A stretch of DNA of 51,234 nucleotides from positions 1 through 51,234 of the forward strand of contig JASBUS010000017.1 in assembly GCA_030147745.1 (NCBI GenBank), given 5' to 3'. Position numbers and translations under genes: made by a program. This document shows positions 9,868 to 15,189 of the stretch, piece by piece (the first letter of the stretch is position 1; the number at the start of each line of letters is the position of its first letter). Source of the stretch: Alphaproteobacteria bacterium. GTDB lineage: Bacteria > Pseudomonadota > Alphaproteobacteria > Micavibrionales > Micavibrionaceae. A model generated the notes under the pieces. The model worked only from the letters and a program-made list of their open reading frames with translations, did not search any database and was not told where the DNA came from.

Positions 9868-9881
9868 TCACAACACGGCTT
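9854..9881 (-). terminator. Hairpin, likely terminator of the RHH-like gene
   Basis: AAGCCGCGTT and AACACGGCTT pair (one mismatch) around an 8-nt loop at the end of trpA. Only the minus-strand side is followed by a T-rich tract (TTTATCTTTTGTG), so it suits the minus-strand gene at 9913 better than trpA. Confidence 0.5.
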
Positions 9882-9912
9882 CACATCAAATAAATTAGCG
9901 ACAACAGATGAA

Positions 9913-10203
9913 TTATAGGCTGTCATGCAGTTTTTGCATTTCGCTTATTTTGTCTTTGATCATAATTTTCAATGCATCAACGACATATGGCTCAAGATCT
10001 AAATCAGTTTGGCCTGAGTTAGAGATAACTTGGTCATAAAGCTTCTTCGTTTCACCAGAAACAGACAACACGATAGTGTCATTGCTGATACGGTCATCAA
10101 TCAAGTCACGAATATACCCACTAATATTAACGTCCAATGCGTGCAGCTGTTCAAGCTGGTCGCTTCTGATCATCACACTGATACGAACTAAATCCTTGGC
10201 CAT
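9913..10203 (-). CDS. Small ribbon-helix-helix-like protein in the replication module
   Basis: A 96-residue protein. The N-terminus (LVRISVMIRSDQLEQL, then ISGYIRDLIDDRI) has the pattern of one short basic strand followed by two helices, as in ribbon-helix-helix DNA-binding proteins such as CopG/ParG. The second half is helical and ends in a charged segment. The ATG has AGGAGAG 7 nt upstream. It lies 88 bp downstream of, and on the same strand as, the HTH/coiled-coil gene, so they could share a transcript. A role in copy control, partition or autorepression is an inference from position. No toxin gene is adjacent, so it is not an obvious antitoxin. Confidence 0.65.
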   Translation of the reverse strand: MAKDLVRISVMIRSDQLEQLHALDVNISGYIRDLIDDRISNDTIVLSVSGETKKLYDQVISNSGQTDLDLEPYVVDALKIMIKDKISEMQKLHDSL

Positions 10204-10290
10204 TAATAAACTCTCCTCATCGCGCTTAAATGTCCTAATTGTGAATAGCCTAACAAAAAGCTAGGCCAAAATATAATAAAAAGATCGTCT

Positions 10291-10851
10291 TTAACCAAAT
10301 AATTTTTGCCAAAAACTTTTATTACGCTCATCTTTTAATGCCTTAAAGATAGATCGGTTCTGCTTTTTCAGCTCCAAAACCGTTTGTTTTAGCATATCAA
10401 GCTCATCTTGTGCCTGTTTTTGCACCTGCCCTTGCTGTTCACGTTCAGCGGACTGATCCGTCAATAACGCCGTAATTTTACGGCGCTCTTCCTGCTCAGA
10501 TTTAAGCATTGAGCGCAAATGTTCAATTTGTTCGCTTAATTGTTCACGTTCGCGGGCGCGTTCTTTCTCCATAAACTCTAAACGCACACTCATAATTTGT
10601 GCATTAACGTCACCACCTGCTGAGCTTTGTGTTTTTTCAGCGTCACCTTTTGCTTCAAAAAGTTCCTTCTGCGGGGACACATTCCCCTCCTTCGTCAATG
10701 TCCCATAAACACGCTCGAGTTCAGCGACATTGATTAAACGTTTCTTCTTGTCGGTCACTTCGTAACTTAATGTTCCCTTTTGCATGTCCGCATAGAGTGT
10801 CTTACGTGTTACGCCCGCGATTTGAGCGGCTTCTGTTGGATTCACTTTCAT
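10291..10851 (-). CDS. HTH DNA-binding protein with long coiled coil (plasmid-replication accessory type)
   Basis: A protein of 186 residues. Residues 1-50 form a MerR/excisionase-like helix-turn-helix (PTEAAQIAGVTRKTLYADM, then RLINVAELERVYG). Residues about 75-170 form a highly charged coiled coil (repeated E/R/Q with Leu spacing), and the tail is basic-aromatic (SFWQKLFG). Similar HTH-plus-coil proteins accompany Rep genes on several families of iteron plasmids; this is recalled architecture, not a search result. The ATG at 10851 is preferred to a TTG seven codons upstream because it begins right at the HTH. It is divergent from repC across the repeat-rich region and could bind the repeats there. 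Confidence 0.7.
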   Translation of the reverse strand: MKVNPTEAAQIAGVTRKTLYADMQKGTLSYEVTDKKKRLINVAELERVYGTLTKEGNVSPQKELFEAKGDAEKTQSSAGGDVNAQIMSVRLEFMEKERAREREQLSEQIEHLRSMLKSEQEERRKITALLTDQSAEREQQGQVQKQAQDELDMLKQTVLELKKQNRSIFKALKDERNKSFWQKLFG

Positions 10852-10885
10852 CTGTGTCTCACTGTTCCCCAAAATTCATTTTTTC

Positions 10886-10976
10886 TGTTTTCGTAAACAT
10901 AGTTTAGCAAAGGTGATTCTAAAAATCCACTTCCACCTTGTTTTAATATACACATAACTTTGTTTACCGCAAAACA
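10886..10976. promoter_or_regulatory. Two TGTTT...AAACA palindromes upstream of the HTH gene
   Basis: TGTTTTCGTAAACA (10886-10899) and TGTTTACCGCAAAACA (10961-10976) are inverted repeats with arms TGTTT/AAACA and spacers of 4 and 6 nt. They lie 35-125 bp before the HTH gene start, where an operator would be expected. Between them the minus strand has a weak -10 (TATATT or TATTAA) at a suitable distance from TTGCGG. Confidence 0.45.
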
Positions 10977-10980
10977 GTCG

Positions 10981-11198
10981 GTAACACAACGCAAATCCAG
11001 ACAAATCAACCCCAGAAACACAACCAGAAACACAACTAAACGCAAATATACATTAACCACGAAACACAACGAAACACTATTGGCCAAAACAGCATCTAAC
11101 ACATTGTTTTTAGTGCAAAAAAAGTGTTTCTGGCTGGTGTTTCGCGGTTACGTTTACATCCGTATACTTGAAACATTGGGTAACATTTGGTAACGTTT
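10981..11198. repeat. Iteron-like GAAACAC repeat cluster (candidate replication or copy-control site)
   Basis: GAAACAC occurs four times on the plus strand (11015, 11027, 11061, 11071) and twice inverted as GTGTTTC (11124, 11137). A one-base variant GAAACAT is at 11170. The first two copies are tandem 12-bp units, AGAAACACAACC and AGAAACACAACT. ACGCAAAT occurs twice (10989, 11040), and a 10-bp pair GGTAACATTT/GGTAACGTTT is at 11179-11198. The cluster lies between the divergent HTH gene and repC. Iteron arrays bind replication or copy-control proteins; which protein binds here is unknown. Confidence 0.7.
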
Positions 11199-11267
11199 CT
11201 ATGGAATCGCAATGATTCTTGGCCTAAAGCGCCAATTCTATTCGTAAGACAATCAACTTATCTTCTT

Positions 11268-11330
11268 AACAATCAAAGGAGGAAAAAAGAGCCCAAATAG
11301 AAAAATAGCCTTTGTTGCATCAACAAAGGC
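11268..11330 (+). promoter_or_regulatory. repC leader with mutually exclusive hairpins and an orphan Shine-Dalgarno
   Basis: GCCTTTGTTG (11308-11317) pairs perfectly with CAACAAAGGC (11321-11330) around a 3-nt loop. It can instead pair with CAATCAAAGG (11270-11279), a copy of the right arm with one extra T. That upstream arm overlaps a near-perfect Shine-Dalgarno, AAAGGAGG (11275-11282), which has no ATG, GTG or TTG at normal spacing. The arrangement resembles the alternative structures of repABC leaders, where antisense RNA binding switches repC expression. Confidence 0.6.
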
Positions 11331-11359
11331 CATCTCTCTGAAATATAATTTCGTCTGAC
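11300..11359 (-). ncRNA. Candidate counter-transcribed RNA antisense to the repC leader
   Basis: A minus-strand promoter (see 11366-11394) would start an RNA near 11359. It runs about 60 nt and ends in a perfect 10-bp hairpin (11308-11330, 3-nt loop) followed on this strand by TATTTTTC. Small antisense RNAs of about this size, encoded just upstream of repC and ended by such a hairpin, are an established incompatibility and copy-number element of repABC plasmids. Promoter, spacing, terminator and position all fit; expression is not shown. Confidence 0.75.
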
Positions 11360-11365
11360 AACCTC

Positions 11366-11394
11366 ATTATATTCAGAAGCAGGTCATAACGCAA
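11366..11394 (-). promoter_or_regulatory. Promoter of the candidate antisense RNA
   Basis: On the minus strand: TTGCGT (11394-11389), exactly 17 nt, then consensus TATAAT (11371-11366). It points away from repC into the leader hairpin. Confidence 0.75.
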
Positions 11395-11444
11395 GCCAGA
11401 TTCGGTTTTGTGAACACTTTTCTATTACGTTCTTCATAAAAAAC

Positions 11445-12461
11445 ATGACACATGCTGCGAATTCACTAGATCGTGCTTTGCCAACGCAAAGTCGCGCTAA
11501 AGCTTATATTGCCTTAACTTTATTGAAGCGTTTGGGCCGTAAACATGGCTATAACGCACAGATGATTAATCTGCTTGATTACTATTTATCCTTCACCAAA
11601 GCCCAAGACTGGGAAGAGGGCAGTGCGCCTGTTGTTTACCAATCTTTGTGTAAAACAGCACAGCATTTGGGGCTTTCTATCCGCCAAATACAACGGTTAG
11701 AAAAGCGTCTATTTGAGGCTGGTTTAATCTCATGGAAAGACAGTGCGAATAATAAACGTTACGGAAAGCGCAATAGAGAAGGGCGCTTAATGATTGCTTA
11801 TGGCGTAGATCTATCGCCGCTATGCGCGAAAATTCCCGCTCTTGAAGACTCTGCACAGCAAAAGGCCATAGAAGAGAAAATATGGAATAGTTTAAAAAAA
11901 TCTGTTCACCAGCTACGCAAAGAGCTCTTTCAGCGTGCAGAGATCAACAGTATGTCCCTAAATGCTGATGAAGAAAAAGCGTTAAAAGACGCTATTCGTC
12001 ACAATATCCCAAGCCAATTACTACAAGACTTTATTACGATTTTAACAGCGCTAAAAACGCGTCTTTTTAATTGTGCCAATGTTGACAAAAATGTCGTCCA
12101 CAAAAAGACTACAAGTAGTAATAATATATCTAATAAATTGGATAGAATGGGCTTAAATAAAATTACATTAGATCATGTAAATGCTTATTCTTTGCGGAAG
12201 GGATTAAGTTATAAAATCAATAATTGGGATGATTTAGTTAAATTTGCAGAGAGAAAATATGGTTTTCTGGGTATATCGACGCATAATTGGCAAAATATGG
12301 TCAAAACTAACGGTAAAATCTGTAGTGCTTTATGTGTTTTATTGTTATTTGGCGGTTTGAAACGTGAAAATAACCCTGTTTATAATCCAAAAGCGTATTT
12401 TTCGGCGCTTATTACAAAAGGACAGAATGATTTATTATTCCTCGACAAATCGATTTGGTGA
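11445..12461 (+). CDS. repC: RepC-family plasmid replication initiator
   Basis: A 338-residue protein matching RepC of alphaproteobacterial repABC replicons. An N-terminal winged-helix region (about 20-130) has LLKRLGRKHG, DWEEGSAPVVYQSL, LGLSIRQIQRLEKRLFEAGLI and KRYGKRN, ending in GVDLSPL. A C-terminal domain (about 240-335) has WDDLVKFAERKYGFLGIS, W-x-N-M and the closing NPKAYFSALITKG. RepC opens an origin usually located inside its own gene; a very AT-rich stretch at about 12113-12175 is a candidate here. ATG 11445 is the only usable start, since the open frame reaches only to a stop at 11346 and holds no other start codon. It has a poor RBS, consistent with structured-leader control. repA and repB are not adjacent. 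The 3' end overlaps the convergent Wzy-like gene by 27 bp. Confidence 0.85.
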   Translation: MTHAANSLDRALPTQSRAKAYIALTLLKRLGRKHGYNAQMINLLDYYLSFTKAQDWEEGSAPVVYQSLCKTAQHLGLSIRQIQRLEKRLFEAGLISWKDSANNKRYGKRNREGRLMIAYGVDLSPLCAKIPALEDSAQQKAIEEKIWNSLKKSVHQLRKELFQRAEINSMSLNADEEKALKDAIRHNIPSQLLQDFITILTALKTRLFNCANVDKNVVHKKTTSSNNISNKLDRMGLNKITLDHVNAYSLRKGLSYKINNWDDLVKFAERKYGFLGISTHNWQNMVKTNGKICSALCVLLLFGGLKRENNPVYNPKAYFSALITKGQNDLLFLDKSIW

Positions 12462-13631
12462 TAACTTCTGTTTTTGCGCCATAATTAATTCGCCCTGCGC
12501 TGTAATCAGGCCAAGGAAGAGCCAAAAGAGGCTAAACCGAATATTCTGATGCGTTAAACCATAAAAGAGCAATGCAAACATCAAAACCCAATAAATTGCG
12601 GGCAAGCGCCGTAAAATAGATAAAAGGAAAAAGCCAAAGATGACACTGCCGCTTATCCCGTAACAAAAGAGTAGGGTGGCAATGCCTGAATGGAGTTCAA
12701 GTTGATTAATAGCAAATCGTCCATATCCGCCTTCACCGGCGCCTAAGAGCAGATATTGAGGATTTTCAACCACTCTGTTATACCCACGTCCTTCAAGGTT
12801 ATCATCACTATCTTGGCCAATTTCAGATAAACGTGTCACTGTGTTTTGGATGTTATCTGCACTGGCAACAAATCCAGTAATGCTCTCAAAACTAAAAACA
12901 GCAAAGCTCACCAAGGCCAGAAACAGCATAACGAGAACCGCACGGCCAAAATTATCAACCAAACGTGTAAAAGAAACACCGACAAAAACGATAAAGAAAG
13001 ATATTAAAGCGGCTTTAGATAAGCTTTCCATGGCAATTAAGCAGAGCATGCCAATTAAACCATAATCATACCATTTAAATTTAGCCGGATAGCGCAGCCC
13101 GACTAATATGCAAAAAACCAATAATGACCAGTAAGATAATTGATTAGGGTTATTGAATGTGCCAATTGCGCGCGGACCAATTTTTGATTCGAGTAGAAAA
13201 ACAAAAATAGCCTGAAAGAAAATCGCAATGGCAAAAGACATCACTAATGGCTCAATTAACTTCGCCTGATTTTTTTTATATAAGGCGTAGCAGTAGATAA
13301 ATATGCCCATGTTATAAAGATAATAAAGACTGCTTAAAACAAAGCGTTTATCGGGCAGCATAGTATAATGGGCCAAATTGATCACAAATGTACACATTGC
13401 GAATAAGAGGCCAAGCGCAATAGGTGCATTTACGACCCATGACTTTTGTAGCAAAAAAAATAAGAATGTGATGCTCATCCCTATAAATAAAAGCATGTCG
13501 GCGGGTTGTGGGTAACCATTGCGAAAGATATAAAATATCGAAGTGACGCAATAAAGTTGCAAAATCAAACTCGAGACTTTTGGCCAAGAGAGCGTGATAT
13601 ACATGAATTTCGGCAAACCAAAGCTTCGCAT
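12435..13631 (-). CDS. O-antigen ligase/polymerase-type (Wzy-like) membrane protein
   Basis: A polytopic protein of 398 residues with about 11 hydrophobic segments. A large soluble loop sits in the second half (about 270-315), carrying EGRGYNR, LLLGAGEGGYGR and ELHSG before the last membrane spans. This layout, with Arg and a conserved His in the loop, is that of O-antigen ligase/Wzy polymerases, which join lipid-linked repeat units in the periplasm. With the nearby flippase and glycosyltransferase it fits a Wzx/Wzy-type polysaccharide pathway. No RBS is obvious; a start at 13604 is the alternative. Its last 27 bp overlap the end of repC tail to tail. Confidence 0.8.
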   Translation of the reverse strand: MRSFGLPKFMYITLSWPKVSSLILQLYCVTSIFYIFRNGYPQPADMLLFIGMSITFLFFLLQKSWVVNAPIALGLLFAMCTFVINLAHYTMLPDKRFVLSSLYYLYNMGIFIYCYALYKKNQAKLIEPLVMSFAIAIFFQAIFVFLLESKIGPRAIGTFNNPNQLSYWSLLVFCILVGLRYPAKFKWYDYGLIGMLCLIAMESLSKAALISFFIVFVGVSFTRLVDNFGRAVLVMLFLALVSFAVFSFESITGFVASADNIQNTVTRLSEIGQDSDDNLEGRGYNRVVENPQYLLLGAGEGGYGRFAINQLELHSGIATLLFCYGISGSVIFGFFLLSILRRLPAIYWVLMFALLFYGLTHQNIRFSLFWLFLGLITAQGELIMAQKQKLSPNRFVEE

Positions 13632-13711
13632 CGTGTTTTTCGTATAATGTTAATATGAAAGGGGCATCCTAGTCTAAATTCTATGTTGTGGCTAGAGCTG
13701 CAGTGAGAGGC

Positions 13712-13720
13712 TGTGGATAA
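13712..13720 (-). promoter_or_regulatory. Perfect DnaA box (TTATCCACA)
   Basis: TGTGGATAA on the plus strand is the exact complement of the consensus DnaA box. It is a single copy in the 184-bp intergenic region 1.25 kb from repC. One box can occur by chance. Confidence 0.35.
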
Positions 13721-13724
13721 ATAT

Positions 13725-13753
13725 TTGTGTAATCAATGGTAACGCGCTATGAT
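13725..13753 (+). promoter_or_regulatory. Probable promoter of the outer-membrane barrel gene
   Basis: TTGTGT (13725-13730), a 17-nt spacer and TATGAT (13748-13753). The predicted start point near 13760 leaves too short a leader for an ATG at 13768, which supports the start at 13816. Confidence 0.5.
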
Positions 13754-13815
13754 AGGGAAAGTGTGGAATGTTCTTTTCATGCGCACAGACAGTTATCTCG
13801 CCCTCCGATTTGTTC

Positions 13816-15117
13816 ATGCTGAAATATTTATATCCTTTTGCAGGCTTAATTTTGTTCCTGACTGTGAGTTTTTCACAGTTTGCAGGTGCACAGGGTGTGC
13901 TACGTGCAGAAAAACGTGTTTTTCTTGCGCCAGAAGAGGGGGGCATTTCACCTGATTTTATCCCTAAGGGCTTAGTTTATAAAGGGTTTACTTACTTCCC
14001 AACTTTGCGCATAGCGCAAGCATATAACAGTAATGTTTATGCCGAAGCGGATGGCGGGCAGGATGATTTTATATTGCGTGTCTCACCGTCGATTAAAATT
14101 TTAAAAAATTATGGCGGATTAAACTTATCTGCGACGGGCCAGATTAAAGCTGAGCGTTACCAGCGTTTCACTGATGAAGGAAAGGAAGATATTTCTCTCA
14201 ATTTGTCTGGTGATTATGTCTTAAACTCACGCTGGGCAATACCCTTTTCGATAGATTATAGCTCTTTTACACTGCGGCGCGGCGATCCTCTAAGTCAGAA
14301 AGCCACGAGTGAACCATTAACATATACACAAAAAACGGCCGCTTTAGGCCTGTCACGTCGTTTTAACCGTTTAAAGTTATCGTTACAGGGGCAAGTCGAA
14401 GAAACGCTGTATAATGACGGTACAGCGCTTTTAAGCGGTGCACCTGTGATTTACCGCGATAATGATCGTAGGGGCTATTCTGGACGCTTAGGGCTCCGCT
14501 ATGACCTAGGATTAGGTGAGGGCGGTGACGCAGAACATATTCTTTTCGCGAATTTAGATTATAAGACCAGCAAATATCTACGCCGTGATTATAGTAATGG
14601 CAGCTTTAGTGGTATTTTGCGAAATAACACAGAGTTTGGTGGTTTTCTGGGGTTTGAAACGTCACATAAAAATCGGCTATTTGCGAATATTGGTATCGGC
14701 TATTTTAAAAATGAATATGATGACTCGCGTTTGACAGGGTTAGCTGACATTGATTTTGGTGCAGAGATTGAATATGAGTTTACACCAAAATGGCGTTTAG
14801 GCGGAGCATTTGAGCGGGAAATTTCGCAAGATAATGATATTGTTCAGGGGGAGGTTGAAACTCAAATGCGCTTGTTTACCAGTTATGAGATTTATAGCCG
14901 CTTATTTGTTAATGGGGCATATGAGTTTACGGAACGTGAATATGGGCAAGACCGTCAAACCGATAATGAGTCTGAATATAAAATAGGGGCCTTATATGTG
15001 CTTAATCGGAATTGGCGTATGGACATGCAGGCCTCAACCATACGCTTTGAAAGCGGCGCGCCGAATGAGTCCTATGATGCCAATGTTTATACTTTTTCTT
15101 TCGTCGGTAAGCTCTGA
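13816..15117 (+). CDS. Outer-membrane beta-barrel protein of polysaccharide cluster
   Basis: A 433-residue protein with a signal peptide (LKYLYPFAGLILFLTVSFSQ, cleavage likely after FAGA). The rest is alternating amphipathic strands (for example NLSATGQIKAERYQRF and RLFANIGIGYFKNEY), ending in FSFVGKL. It resembles the outer-membrane barrel proteins (BBP2 type) found in alphaproteobacterial exopolysaccharide loci, where they are thought to help export or anchor the polymer. An in-frame ATG at 13768 would add 16 polar residues before the signal and lies too close to the probable transcription start. The exact role is not known. Confidence 0.75.
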   Translation: MLKYLYPFAGLILFLTVSFSQFAGAQGVLRAEKRVFLAPEEGGISPDFIPKGLVYKGFTYFPTLRIAQAYNSNVYAEADGGQDDFILRVSPSIKILKNYGGLNLSATGQIKAERYQRFTDEGKEDISLNLSGDYVLNSRWAIPFSIDYSSFTLRRGDPLSQKATSEPLTYTQKTAALGLSRRFNRLKLSLQGQVEETLYNDGTALLSGAPVIYRDNDRRGYSGRLGLRYDLGLGEGGDAEHILFANLDYKTSKYLRRDYSNGSFSGILRNNTEFGGFLGFETSHKNRLFANIGIGYFKNEYDDSRLTGLADIDFGAEIEYEFTPKWRLGGAFEREISQDNDIVQGEVETQMRLFTSYEIYSRLFVNGAYEFTEREYGQDRQTDNESEYKIGALYVLNRNWRMDMQASTIRFESGAPNESYDANVYTFSFVGKL

Positions 15118-15143
15118 TCTTAGGTTATTAGAAAGCAAAAAGA

Positions 15144-15178
15144 AACAGATGCCGCAAATCTGTATCGCGACATCTGTT
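15144..15178 (-). terminator. Probable terminator between convergent genes
   Basis: AACAGATG (15144-15151) and CATCTGTT (15171-15178) are a perfect 8-bp inverted repeat with a 19-nt loop. On the minus strand a T-rich tract (CTTTTTGCTTTC) follows, so it suits the SGNH gene. Confidence 0.5.
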
Positions 15179-15189
15179 GAGGGCATGAT

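Noticed and set aside
10848-11102. Minus-strand ORF of 84 codons across the repeat region upstream of the HTH gene
   Set aside because: It runs through the repeat cluster, has no good RBS, and its product is a by-product of the repeat sequence. It also overlaps the start of the HTH gene.
10960-11193. Plus-strand ORF of 77 codons in the same region
   Set aside because: Its product is dominated by Thr/Lys/Arg from the GAAACAC repeats. No RBS; likely non-coding.
11308-11330. Hairpin as a plus-strand terminator before repC
   Set aside because: On the plus strand it is followed by CATCTCTCTG with no U-run; only the minus-strand side has the T-rich tract.
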